From Hanstruepera ponticola (GTDB lineage Bacteria; Bacteroidota; Bacteroidia; Flavobacteriales; Flavobacteriaceae), in the NCBI RefSeq assembly GCF_012931685.1, contig NZ_JABANC010000001.1, positions 806,001 through 870,000 of the forward strand: a stretch of 64,000 nucleotides of DNA, in the 5' to 3' direction. Position numbers and translations under genes: made by a program. Shown piece after piece: positions 33,474-41,652 of the stretch (position 1 is its first letter; each line of letters begins with the position of its first letter). The notes beneath the pieces were generated by a model. The model was given only the letters and a program-made list of their open reading frames with translations. It searched no databases and was not told where the DNA came from.

Positions 33474-35060
33474 ATGTTTAAATATATTAAGAATGACTTA
33501 CCAGCGAGTATAGTCGTATTTTTTGTTGCCCTACCGTTGTGTTTAGGGATTGCTCTTGCTAGTGGAGCACCATTGTTTTCAGGATTAATAGCTGGTATAG
33601 TAGGTGGTATTGTAGTGGGAAGTTTAAGTGGATCTAAAATTGGTGTTAGTGGTCCAGCAGCAGGATTGGCTGCAATTGTTTTGACAGCCATTGGGACGTT
33701 AGGTGGTTATGAAAACTTTTTAGTAGCGGTTGTTTTAGGAGGTATTATCCAACTAATTTTTGGAGTATTAAAAGCAGGTATCATTGGTTACTATTTTCCA
33801 TCGTCAGTAATAAAAGGTATGCTAACAGGTATCGGAATAATAATTATTCTAAAACAAATACCTCACTTTTTTGGCTATGATGCCGACCCAGAAGGTGATT
33901 TTGCTTTTTTTCAGGTTGATGGTGAAACAACATTCTCTGAAATTATTAATGCCATAAATCATATTACACCTGGTTCAGCACTTATAGGAATAATTGGTTT
34001 AGCAATACTTTTACTTTGGGACAAAGTCCTTTCCAAAAAAGGGAAATTTTTTAAATTAGTACAGGGTCCTTTGGTAGCTGTTATTGTCGGAATCATTTTC
34101 TTTGTAATCACACAATCCAATGAATTTTTAAGAATAGAACAATCCCATTTAGTTAGTGTACCAGTTCCAGAAGGTATAGATTCATTTATTGGGCAATTTA
34201 GTTTCCCAAATTTTGCAGTTATTGCTAATCCAGAAGTATGGATAGTAGCCTTTACAATTGCTCTGGTAGCCAGTTTAGAAACGCTATTATGTGTTGAAGC
34301 AACTGATAAACTTGATCCTCATAAAAATGTAACACCAACTAACAGAGAGTTGCTGGCTCAAGGAACCGGGAATATTATTTCTGGATTGATAGGTGGCTTA
34401 CCAATTACTCAAGTAATTGTTAGAAGTTCTGCTAATATTCAATCTGGTGGGCGTACAAAAGCATCTGCTATTATTCACGGTTTCTTTTTACTAATTTCAA
34501 TAATACTAATTCCAAGATTGCTAAACATGATTCCATTATCAGTGTTGGCAGCAGTTTTATTTATTGTCGGATTTAAGTTAGCCAAACCGGCTTTGTTTAA
34601 ACAAATGTATGATTTAGGATGGAAGCAGTTTATTCCTTTTACAGTGACTGTTGTGGGTATTGTTTTTACAGATTTATTGGTTGGAATTGGACTTGGTTTA
34701 GCCGTAGGAATAGTAGTTATTTTGATTAAAAGTTATCAAAACTCACACTTCTTGCATATTGAAGATAAAAGTAACGGGAAACATAAGATAAAAATGACAC
34801 TTGCTGAAGAAGTGACATTCTTTAATAAAGGAGCTATTTTAAAGGAGTTAGATAGCTTACCAATGGATACTTATTTAGAACTTGATGTGAGAAAGACGAG
34901 GTATTTAGATAATGACATTATTGAAATACTTGATGACTTTGCATTTAAGGCTAAAGAAAGAAATATTGATATTCAGTTAGTTTCTGAAAGGGGAGTTGTG
35001 GAAAACCCTGAAAGCTTTATTGAGTTTTTTAGTTTAAGGCCTAAAACTTCTAAAAACTAA
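33474..35060 (+). CDS. SulP-family anion transporter with STAS-like tail
   Basis: A 528-residue SulP (SLC26) protein. The N-terminus YIKNDLPASIVVFFVALPLC and SGSKIGVSGPAAGLAA are family motifs; about 10-12 membrane helices follow. The C-terminal about 95 residues (MTLAEEVTFFNKGAILKEL, LDVRKTRYLDNDIIEIL) are a STAS-like domain. SulP members move sulfate, bicarbonate or related anions. A universal-stress gene, a second SulP and a carbonic anhydrase follow, which favours bicarbonate, by inference. Confidence 0.93.
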   Translation: MFKYIKNDLPASIVVFFVALPLCLGIALASGAPLFSGLIAGIVGGIVVGSLSGSKIGVSGPAAGLAAIVLTAIGTLGGYENFLVAVVLGGIIQLIFGVLKAGIIGYYFPSSVIKGMLTGIGIIIILKQIPHFFGYDADPEGDFAFFQVDGETTFSEIINAINHITPGSALIGIIGLAILLLWDKVLSKKGKFFKLVQGPLVAVIVGIIFFVITQSNEFLRIEQSHLVSVPVPEGIDSFIGQFSFPNFAVIANPEVWIVAFTIALVASLETLLCVEATDKLDPHKNVTPTNRELLAQGTGNIISGLIGGLPITQVIVRSSANIQSGGRTKASAIIHGFFLLISIILIPRLLNMIPLSVLAAVLFIVGFKLAKPALFKQMYDLGWKQFIPFTVTVVGIVFTDLLVGIGLGLAVGIVVILIKSYQNSHFLHIEDKSNGKHKIKMTLAEEVTFFNKGAILKELDSLPMDTYLELDVRKTRYLDNDIIEILDDFAFKAKERNIDIQLVSERGVVENPESFIEFFSLRPKTSKN

Positions 35061-35064
35061 AGTC

Positions 35065-35871
35065 ATGAAACAAAATAGATATAAAATTTTAGTACTATCC
35101 GATTTAAAAGAAACGACCGATCAGGTATTAAAAAGTACAGCCGGTTTAGCCGGGATAGTAGGTGGTGATATAACACTATTTCATGTCAAGAAACCTATTG
35201 ATGTTATTGAACGAGAGAGTCAGTTGTCGGCTTTTAGAACAATTAACGAAAAAAACCTAAAAATTAAAAGAAGAATAGAACGTCATGCTAATCATTTACT
35301 GAAAGAGCATAACAAACAAATAGGTTATAAATACACATTTGGTAATGTTAAGAATGAAATAGAAGAATTCATTAAAGCAAATAAACCAGATATCATTGTT
35401 TTAGGTAAAAGAAACGCAAAATCGATTAGTTTAATAGGTGATAACATTACCGATTTTGTGTTAAAAACACATAAAGGAATCGTAATGATAGTTGGTAATG
35501 AAAATACAATTGAACCAAATCAAGAATTATCAATAGCAGCGCTTGATGGCAAAATACCTGTTAACATAAGATTTGCGAAAGAGCTACTGAGTTGCACAAC
35601 GAGTCCATTAAAATCATTCAAGTTTGTAAATAAAGGGAATGACTTGACAGAAACCGTTTTATCGCCAAATTTAAAAACTGAAGAGTATGTTTTTGAACGC
35701 AACGAAAATACCGTTCAGAATTTTTCAAACTATTTGTTGAAAAAGAAAATAAACTTACTGTTAATTGATGGTGATTATAAAAACGAAAAACAAAAAGAAG
35801 GTTTAAATCAATCTGATATTAAGAGTTTTATTAAAAAAACTAATGTATCTCTTTTGATATCTAATAATTAA
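35065..35871 (+). CDS. Universal stress family protein
   Basis: A 268-residue USP-like protein, probably two tandem UspA folds. The first half has the strand YKILVLSDLKETTDQVLKST and a nucleotide loop resembling G-x2-G-x9-G (VLGKRNAKSISLIGDNITDF). The second half is diverged. It starts 4 bp after sulP and is followed by the second SulP, so it is part of the operon; a regulatory role for the transporters is inference. Confidence 0.8.
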   Translation: MKQNRYKILVLSDLKETTDQVLKSTAGLAGIVGGDITLFHVKKPIDVIERESQLSAFRTINEKNLKIKRRIERHANHLLKEHNKQIGYKYTFGNVKNEIEEFIKANKPDIIVLGKRNAKSISLIGDNITDFVLKTHKGIVMIVGNENTIEPNQELSIAALDGKIPVNIRFAKELLSCTTSPLKSFKFVNKGNDLTETVLSPNLKTEEYVFERNENTVQNFSNYLLKKKINLLLIDGDYKNEKQKEGLNQSDIKSFIKKTNVSLLISNN

Positions 35872-35966
35872 GAACAAAAAGTATGCGAATTTATTTTAGT
35901 CTAATATGCTTGGCTTTTTAGATTTATGACAATAAAAAACTGTAAATTAGGGCAAGACGAAAAACT

Positions 35967-37838
35967 ATGAAAAATTTATTTTCAAATTTAAGAGGTGATG
36001 CATTTGGAGGAATTACCGCTGGTATTGTTGCCTTGCCTCTTGCTCTAGCTTTCGGAGTATCTTCCGGTTTAGGACCAGATGCTGGGCTTTATGGCGCTAT
36101 ATTTATTAGTTTTTTCGCAGCACTTTTTGGAGGAACAAATACGCAAATATCTGGCCCAACGGCTCCAATGACAGCTGTTAGTATGGTTGTTATTGCTGGA
36201 ATTATTGCTACAAATGATGGTGATGTAGAAAAAGCGCTTCCTGCAATCTTAACGGTTTTCCTCTTGGCTGGACTTATGCAAATAGGACTTGGTGCCATTG
36301 GACTTGGTAAGTATATCAGATACATTCCATATCCTGTTGTTTCTGGGTTTATGACAGCCATAGGTGTTATTATACTTTTAACTCAAGTGCTACCATCATT
36401 AGGATATTATCCTAAAGAAGATATGGAGTTTGTGCAGCAATTCAAACCTCAAGCCGAAGAGTTAATTTTAGAAAATATTTTGCGCGAAGAAGCAGGTGAA
36501 GGAATTTTGGTGCTTGAAGATTTTGAAGAAACAATAGACCGTGCACAACTCATTTCTGAAGAAGATATTTTAAGAGAATCGCAAACTTTAGCAGCAAAAG
36601 AGGCCTCCGGAGCATTAGGTGCTCTAAAGGTTGTTCCTAGAGCATTACAAAACATTAGCTGGTTAGAACTATTATTGGCTTTAGGAACTATTATTATAAT
36701 TTATGGTTTTAAACGAATAACAAAAGCAGTTCCAAGTACTTTAGTAGCGCTAGTAGTTATGTCGGGTATTGCTATGGCATTTTCATTAGATTATAAACCT
36801 ATTGAGCAAATTCCAGATGGTTTGCCCATTCCGAATTTGGACATCATTACCAGTTTTAAACTAAAATCTATTACGCCTTATATCTTTACAGCTCTTACTT
36901 TAGCCCTTTTAGGTGCCATAGATTCGCTGTTAACTAGTGTTGTGGCAGATAATATGACTAAAACAAAGCATAAACCAAATAAGGAATTAGTAGGACAGGG
37001 TATTGGGAATTCTGTAGCCGCACTTTTTGGTGGCATCCCTGGAGCAGGAGCAACCATAAGAACAGTTGTGAATATTAATTCTGGAGGAAAAACCAAATTA
37101 TCAGGAATGATAGCTGGTTTACTCCTATTGGGCATTCTATTAATACCTGGATTGCCAAATCTTGCGTCAAATATACCCGCTGCGGTTCTAGCAGGTATTT
37201 TAATTACCGTTGGTATAGGTGTAATGGATTATAGAGGCTTAAAAGCTATTCCAAGTTTGCCGAAAGACATCAAATTTGGACCAATCAAATTTAGTTCAGA
37301 AGTAGTGATTATGCTAGTTGTTTTAGTATTGTCAACATTCTGGAATTTGGTTTATGCAGTTGGAATTGGTTTGGTATTTGCCTCACTAATGTTTATGAAG
37401 AAAATAGGTGATTTAACGGCAGAACGCTCTGATGTAAAATCATTAAAAGAAGAAGCATGGGCAGACGAATCAGAATTTCCAGAGAATCTCAAAGAAGAAG
37501 TTTTTATAAAACACTTAAAAGGACCACTGTTTTTTGGCTCTACTAGTGATTTTCAAGCCTTGGCAGCTCAAATTCCAGATACGGCCAAAACGGTTATTTT
37601 AAGATTAGATCGCATGCAATATATGGATCAATCCGGATTATATGCTATGGAAGATATGCTACAGGATTTAAACTTAAAACAAATACAAGTTTTATTTGTA
37701 GGCTTATTAAAACAGCCGCGTTATATGATGGAGCGTATTGATATTATTCCAGATTTAATTCCACAAGAACACATATTCAAAAAGTTTAAAAACTGCTTGA
37801 ATTGGATAAAAGATAATGTAAAAGACACAATTAATTAA
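35967..37838 (+). CDS. SulP-family transporter with STAS domain, second copy
   Basis: A 623-residue SulP protein, larger than the first. The N-terminus LRGDAFGGITAGIVALPLAL and NTQISGPTAPMTAVS are typical. Between membrane helices is an acidic insertion at about 155-215 (AEELILENILREEAGEGILV). The C-terminus is a STAS domain (LKGPLFFGSTSDFQALAAQI, LDRMQYMDQSGLYAMEDML). The carbonic anhydrase follows after 11 bp, a common partnership for bicarbonate uptake; the substrate remains inferred. Confidence 0.93.
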   Translation: MKNLFSNLRGDAFGGITAGIVALPLALAFGVSSGLGPDAGLYGAIFISFFAALFGGTNTQISGPTAPMTAVSMVVIAGIIATNDGDVEKALPAILTVFLLAGLMQIGLGAIGLGKYIRYIPYPVVSGFMTAIGVIILLTQVLPSLGYYPKEDMEFVQQFKPQAEELILENILREEAGEGILVLEDFEETIDRAQLISEEDILRESQTLAAKEASGALGALKVVPRALQNISWLELLLALGTIIIIYGFKRITKAVPSTLVALVVMSGIAMAFSLDYKPIEQIPDGLPIPNLDIITSFKLKSITPYIFTALTLALLGAIDSLLTSVVADNMTKTKHKPNKELVGQGIGNSVAALFGGIPGAGATIRTVVNINSGGKTKLSGMIAGLLLLGILLIPGLPNLASNIPAAVLAGILITVGIGVMDYRGLKAIPSLPKDIKFGPIKFSSEVVIMLVVLVLSTFWNLVYAVGIGLVFASLMFMKKIGDLTAERSDVKSLKEEAWADESEFPENLKEEVFIKHLKGPLFFGSTSDFQALAAQIPDTAKTVILRLDRMQYMDQSGLYAMEDMLQDLNLKQIQVLFVGLLKQPRYMMERIDIIPDLIPQEHIFKKFKNCLNWIKDNVKDTIN

Positions 37839-37849
37839 AAACAAAAAAT

Positions 37850-38485
37850 ATGGCACATATTTCAAATGCAATTGACAAAAAAGCACAAGATGTACTAACA
37901 CCTAGTGGTGTTTTAAAAGATTTATTAGACGGTAATAACCGATTTGTTTCAAACAATTTAAATTCAACAGATAATCAAGCTTTAGTATCTCAAACTACTA
38001 GTGGGCAATTCCCTAAAGCCGTTATATTATCGTGTATAGATTCCAGAGTTCCTGTAGAGATCGTTTTTGATCAAGTAATTGGAGATGTTTTTGTAGCACG
38101 AGTAGCTGGAAATTTTGAAAACACGGATATTTTAGGAAGTATGGAATATTCCTGTAAAGTAGCAGGAAGTAAACTAGTGTTAGTTTTAGGACATGAGAGT
38201 TGCGGAGCTGTAAAAGCAGCTTGCGATGGTGTAGAATTGGGCAACATTACTGCTATGTTGGATAACATTATGCCTGCTGTTCATAAATCATCGGATGAAG
38301 TGGAAGGCGAAGCGAATTCTTCAAATAAAGATTTTGTTGCAGCAACGGTTGCAAATAATGTACGTTTAACTATGGATCGCATACGTGAAAAATCACCAAT
38401 TTTAAAAGAAATGGAAGAACAGGGTGATATTAAAATAGTTGGAGGTGTCTATATGCTTTCAACAGGAAAAGTAGAAATGCTTTAA
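37850..38485 (+). CDS. Beta-class carbonic anhydrase
   Basis: It interconverts CO2 and bicarbonate. Zinc ligands are visible as Cys in VILSCIDSRVP and His-x-x-Cys in LGHESCGAVKAA; the Asp-Arg pair of CIDSR is the catalytic dyad. The 211-residue length is normal. It is 11 bp after the second SulP gene and ends before a terminator. The pairing suggests that imported bicarbonate is used for carboxylation or pH control. Confidence 0.96.
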   Translation: MAHISNAIDKKAQDVLTPSGVLKDLLDGNNRFVSNNLNSTDNQALVSQTTSGQFPKAVILSCIDSRVPVEIVFDQVIGDVFVARVAGNFENTDILGSMEYSCKVAGSKLVLVLGHESCGAVKAACDGVELGNITAMLDNIMPAVHKSSDEVEGEANSSNKDFVAATVANNVRLTMDRIREKSPILKEMEEQGDIKIVGGVYMLSTGKVEML

Positions 38486-38511
38486 ATAGTTTCAATTTTA
38501 AATATGAAAGA

Positions 38512-38537
38512 AGTCACTTTTTTAGTGGCTTTTTTTA
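38512..38537 (+). terminator. Terminator after the carbonic anhydrase gene
   Basis: AGTCACT (38512-38518) pairs with AGTGGCT (38524-38530) through one G-U pair, then a seven-T run. The complementary strand would have a mismatch, favouring plus-strand use. Confidence 0.75.
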
Positions 38538-39056
38538 TTCCGTATGAGTTTCAGAATCATCTTTTTCAGTCATTTCAGCTTTAATAATAGTTGGGAATAA
38601 CATAGGAGCTAGAGATTTTACAGGTTCATAAAGGACAGAATCTTGGGTATGTTCTTCATCAACAAAGGTGATGGTATTATTCATTTTATCAAAAATGATA
38701 AGTAATATACTTAAAATCAAACCTATTTTTAATAAACCAAAAACACCACCTAATAATTTATTCAGAAAACCCAATGCAGCAAAATCGGCTAATTTTGTTA
38801 GAGCTTTTCCAGCTAGAGCAATAACCAATACTATAATTATAAAAGTAATAGCAAAAGCGGTAATATTTATGGTTTTCTCACTCCAATCTACATGTTCTAT
38901 CAATAAATCGGCTACGTAGTAACTAAAATGAATAGCACCGTAAATTCCTGCGATAAGTGCAACTAACGAAGCCACTTCAACAAAAAACCCTTTGAAAAAG
39001 CCTCGAATAAGTCCGAATCCTAATAAAGCAACTAAAACGATATCTATAATAGCCAT
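38535..39056 (-). CDS. CvpA family membrane protein
   Basis: A 173-residue protein with four predicted membrane helices (starting IIDIVLVALLGFGLIRGFFKG, the CvpA signature, and ending GLILSILLIIFDKM). CvpA-type proteins have been tied to colicin V production and envelope stress; the true role is unclear. The tail is charged (TEKDDSETHTE). A perfect TATATTTG box lies upstream on the minus strand. Confidence 0.85.
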   Translation of the reverse strand: MAIIDIVLVALLGFGLIRGFFKGFFVEVASLVALIAGIYGAIHFSYYVADLLIEHVDWSEKTINITAFAITFIIIVLVIALAGKALTKLADFAALGFLNKLLGGVFGLLKIGLILSILLIIFDKMNNTITFVDEEHTQDSVLYEPVKSLAPMLFPTIIKAEMTEKDDSETHTE

Positions 39057-39073
39057 ATGTTGAAGATTTTCAG

Positions 39074-39081
39074 CAAATATA
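39074..39081 (-). promoter_or_regulatory. -7 box of the cvpA-type gene
   Basis: Complement TATATTTG, perfect consensus, 17 bases before the ATG. It is back to back with the plus-strand box at 39106. Confidence 0.55.
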
Positions 39082-39105
39082 AAGTATTGCTATCTATCTA
39101 CTTTG

Positions 39106-39113
39106 TAACTTTG
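39106..39113 (+). promoter_or_regulatory. -7 box of the 39130 gene
   Basis: TAACTTTG, a perfect TAnnTTTG match, 16 bases before the ATG. A TTG lies 16 bp upstream, slightly close. Confidence 0.55.
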
Positions 39114-39129
39114 TTTTTTTAAAATTATT

Positions 39130-39486
39130 ATGTCAAGAGACGAAGAATTAAAACAACGTTGGGAGTTGGTAGTTGAAAAATTATCCAAGCAATTTGCAGA
39201 TGGAGACACGCTTGATCTTGATGCTATAATTTATTTAATAGGTGTTCAAGAACTCGGACAATTTGATAGAAAATTCAAAAAAGACCATAAGCTAGACCTC
39301 ATGCATATTGCCATTTGCAGACTTCTAGAGCCTTATGGCTATTATGAATTTGATTATTTTGATGAAGATAAATGGCCTCATTATAAAGTAAAGGAACAAT
39401 TGCCAAATCTTAAAGCAGGTGAACAAAGTGTGCTTATGAAAGAGGCTATTGTAAACTATTTTCTTGAAGCCGAGTTTATTAATTAA
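39130..39486 (+). CDS. Conserved hypothetical protein, 118 residues
   Basis: A small acidic soluble protein (SRDEELKQRWELVVEKLSKQ, then LDLDAIIYLIGVQELGQ, then ICRLLEPYGYYEFDYFDED). No signal peptide or membrane helix. I recognise no family with a known function. It has its own -7 box and lies 73 bp before pheS, divergent from the cvpA-type gene. Confidence 0.75.
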   Translation: MSRDEELKQRWELVVEKLSKQFADGDTLDLDAIIYLIGVQELGQFDRKFKKDHKLDLMHIAICRLLEPYGYYEFDYFDEDKWPHYKVKEQLPNLKAGEQSVLMKEAIVNYFLEAEFIN

Positions 39487-39531
39487 GTTACTTGTATTGC
39501 TGAACTTGTTTCAGCTTCTCACAAAAAACAC

Positions 39532-39539
39532 TAAATTTG
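39532..39539 (+). promoter_or_regulatory. -7 box of pheS
   Basis: TAAATTTG, perfect -7 consensus, 19 bases before the ATG; a TTG (39506-39508) lies 23 bp upstream. Confidence 0.55.
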
Positions 39540-39558
39540 CAGCCCTTATTAGGATATC

Positions 39559-40578
39559 ATGATAGATAAATTAAAAGAATTAATTGCTGAAGCCGAAGCA
39601 TTTAGTGCGCAATCAAAAGAAGAGGTTGAGGCATTTCGTATAAAATATTTAGGTAAAAAAGGATTACTTAATGATTATTTTAAGGAATTCAAAAATGTTG
39701 CTAATGATCAAAAAAAGGAATTTGGTCAAGTTATCAATACCCTAAAAAAAACGGCAGAAGATAAAGTAAATGCCTTAAAGGAAGAATTAGAAAGCAAGGA
39801 AGAAGTCAAAGGTATTTATGGTGACTTATCTAGACCTGGTGAGCCCATTGAAATTGGTGCTAGACATCCAATATCTATAGTTAAAAATCAGATTATTGAC
39901 ATCTTTTCACGTATTGGATTTAACGTCAGTGAGGGTCCAGAAATTGAAGATGATTGGCATAATTTCACAGCATTGAACTTGCCAGAATATCATCCAGCAC
40001 GTGATATGCAGGATACGTTTTTTATTCAAACAAACCCTGATATTCTGTTGCGTACACATACCAGTTCGGTACAAGTGCGTTATATGGAAAATAACAATCC
40101 ACCTATTCGTACTATTTCTCCTGGCCGCGTGTATAGAAACGAAGCTATTTCAGCACGTTCGCACTGTTTTTTCCATCAAGTAGAAGGTTTGTACATAGAT
40201 AAAGACGTAAGTTTTGCAGACCTAAAACAAACACTTCAATATTTTACTACCGAAATGTTTGGCAAGAGTAAAATTCGTTTGCGACCATCGTATTTCCCAT
40301 TTACAGAGCCAAGTGCAGAAGTAGATGTGTATTGGGGATTAGAAACAGAAACGGATTATAGAATAACTAAAGGAACAGGTTGGTTAGAGATTATGGGTTG
40401 CGGAATGGTAGATCCTAATGTGTTAGAAAACTGCGGAATAGATTCTAAAACCTATTCCGGTTTTGCTTTTGGTATGGGTATTGACCGTATTGCCATGCTA
40501 TTGCATCAAATAGGAGACATACGATTGTTGAGTGAGAATGATGTGCGTTTTTTAGAGCAGTTTAAGTCGGCACTTTAA
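39559..40578 (+). CDS. pheS: Phenylalanine--tRNA ligase alpha subunit
   Basis: Charges tRNA-Phe together with PheT, which is not in this window. Class II synthetase motifs: motif 1 in GPEIEDDWHNFTALN, motif 2 in SPGRVYRNEAISARSHCFFHQ, and motif 3 FGMGIDRIAMLLHQIGDIR. The N-terminal coiled coil (about 1-85) binds tRNA. The 339 residues are standard. A conserved small gene follows after 6 bp. Confidence 0.97.
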   Translation: MIDKLKELIAEAEAFSAQSKEEVEAFRIKYLGKKGLLNDYFKEFKNVANDQKKEFGQVINTLKKTAEDKVNALKEELESKEEVKGIYGDLSRPGEPIEIGARHPISIVKNQIIDIFSRIGFNVSEGPEIEDDWHNFTALNLPEYHPARDMQDTFFIQTNPDILLRTHTSSVQVRYMENNNPPIRTISPGRVYRNEAISARSHCFFHQVEGLYIDKDVSFADLKQTLQYFTTEMFGKSKIRLRPSYFPFTEPSAEVDVYWGLETETDYRITKGTGWLEIMGCGMVDPNVLENCGIDSKTYSGFAFGMGIDRIAMLLHQIGDIRLLSENDVRFLEQFKSAL

Positions 40579-40584
40579 TACGTA

Positions 40585-40980
40585 ATGAAAAAAGACATTA
40601 ACATTCCAGTAGTTAAAGACGTTCACGTAGCTGTTGTAAACGAGTTCAATAAAGAACATCACACACACGATTGGAATGCCTATATTATTAATAACAAAGA
40701 TGTAGATTTAGATACCGTTTTAATAGTAACAAAAGGTTATAGCCAGGATAAAATTACGCCTGTTATGCGTCACACTATTAAAATGTTACCAGCACGCAGC
40801 TATGCTAAAATAGAATACTTACAAGAAGATGTTTTAAGACTTAACAACGAGTTTAAAGTCACTTTTTTTGACGGGAATACCATGTTTGATAAAACGTATC
40901 TTTTTAGAAAAAATACCATAAATAAAAAGGCTCTGCAAACCTTACCATTAATGCAGGAAAAAGGGGTTTTGGTGAAGTAG
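40585..40980 (+). CDS. Conserved hypothetical protein, 131 residues
   Basis: A soluble beta-rich protein (VKDVHVAVVNEFNKEHHTHD, then WNAYIINNKDVDLDTVLIVT). No signal peptide, membrane helix or known catalytic motif. It is six bases after pheS and probably co-transcribed. The repeat-bounded cassette starts directly after its stop codon, leaving the gene intact. Confidence 0.78.
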   Translation: MKKDINIPVVKDVHVAVVNEFNKEHHTHDWNAYIINNKDVDLDTVLIVTKGYSQDKITPVMRHTIKMLPARSYAKIEYLQEDVLRLNNEFKVTFFDGNTMFDKTYLFRKNTINKKALQTLPLMQEKGVLVK

Positions 40981-40996
40981 TTTCGTTTACGGTTTT

Positions 40997-41105
40997 GTAT
41001 AAGAATAGTGCGGTTTTGCGTGCGAGGAATTTCCGCAGGAAATTCAGAAGTAGCAAAAGTGGGCTATTCGTTGATTTAGCACTAAACTAAGCATTATTTT
41101 TATAC
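40997..41105. repeat. Long foldable arm at the left end of the cassette
   Basis: A 15-bp stem (40997-41011 with 41091-41105, two G-U/T pairs) encloses TTTTGC/GCAAAA (41014-41019 with 41053-41058) and a perfect 8-bp hairpin with a GCA loop (41027-41034 with 41038-41045). Confidence 0.6.
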
Positions 41106-41109
41106 GTTG

Positions 41110-41547
41110 TTACCCAACGTTTTTTTCTTTCCGTTCAATATGGTGAAATTCTTGAGTTTGTTCCTTTTCGGATTTATATTCTTTTTCGTCTGTTAAAATC
41201 CAAGAGTTTAAATTCAGATATAATTCAGTAATTCCTTTCGTCCTAGACTTGCTTTTCCCAGCAGTAAAGTCAACTTTAAATTCAGCCTTTACTTTTGCTT
41301 CTTTAATTAATTCCGTTTCAATATTGTGCTTTTTTAAATCGTCCGCAAACCATTCCGAAATTTCATAAAACATATTAAAGTCAGTTTTCGATTCCGCATT
41401 ATTGAGTTTTTGTGTTCTATTCAGGAAATCAAATTCAATAATTCCACTTTCCAATTCAACCAAAGATTTCATATCGTTCACTATTTTCCAACCTGCGAAC
41501 ATATCGCAAAAAATATCTGTATGATGTTGAAGTCTTTTCCTTCTCAT
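41110..41547 (-). CDS. Cassette-borne hypothetical protein
   Basis: A 145-residue soluble protein beginning MRRKRLQHHTDIFCDMFAGWK, rich in Lys and Glu. I do not recognise a functional domain. Its stop lies in the inverted repeat GTTGGGTAAC, so the repeat contributes its last residues (NVG). The gene is the only cargo of the repeat-bounded unit. No function can be assigned. Confidence 0.6.
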   Translation of the reverse strand: MRRKRLQHHTDIFCDMFAGWKIVNDMKSLVELESGIIEFDFLNRTQKLNNAESKTDFNMFYEISEWFADDLKKHNIETELIKEAKVKAEFKVDFTAGKSKSRTKGITELYLNLNSWILTDEKEYKSEKEQTQEFHHIERKEKNVG

Positions 41548-41652
41548 TGTTGGTTGGTCAAATGTTGGGTAACGTTCTGATACGAATCCGTTTCAATGAT
41601 TTGTATCTTCTGTAAACGAAGTTCTGCTATTTTTTTGAAAATGTCAAATGGG

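Larger units (their letters stand above)
40982..41620. mobile_element. Repeat-bounded cassette inserted between pheS-linked gene and gpsA
   Basis: TTCGTTTAC (40982-40990) and GTAAACGAA (41612-41620) are inverted ends of a 639-bp unit that begins directly behind a stop codon. The left 125 bases fold into one long arm. Inner inverted repeats (41104-41118, 41564-41575) enclose one minus-strand ORF and contain its stop codon. No transposase is present, and no clear target duplication is seen. It looks like a non-autonomous cassette. Confidence 0.55.

Noticed and set aside
40982-41620. Integron gene cassette with attC
   Set aside because: ACCCAAC and GTTGGGT resemble attC core sites but are in the wrong order and enclose the ORF; no integrase is nearby.
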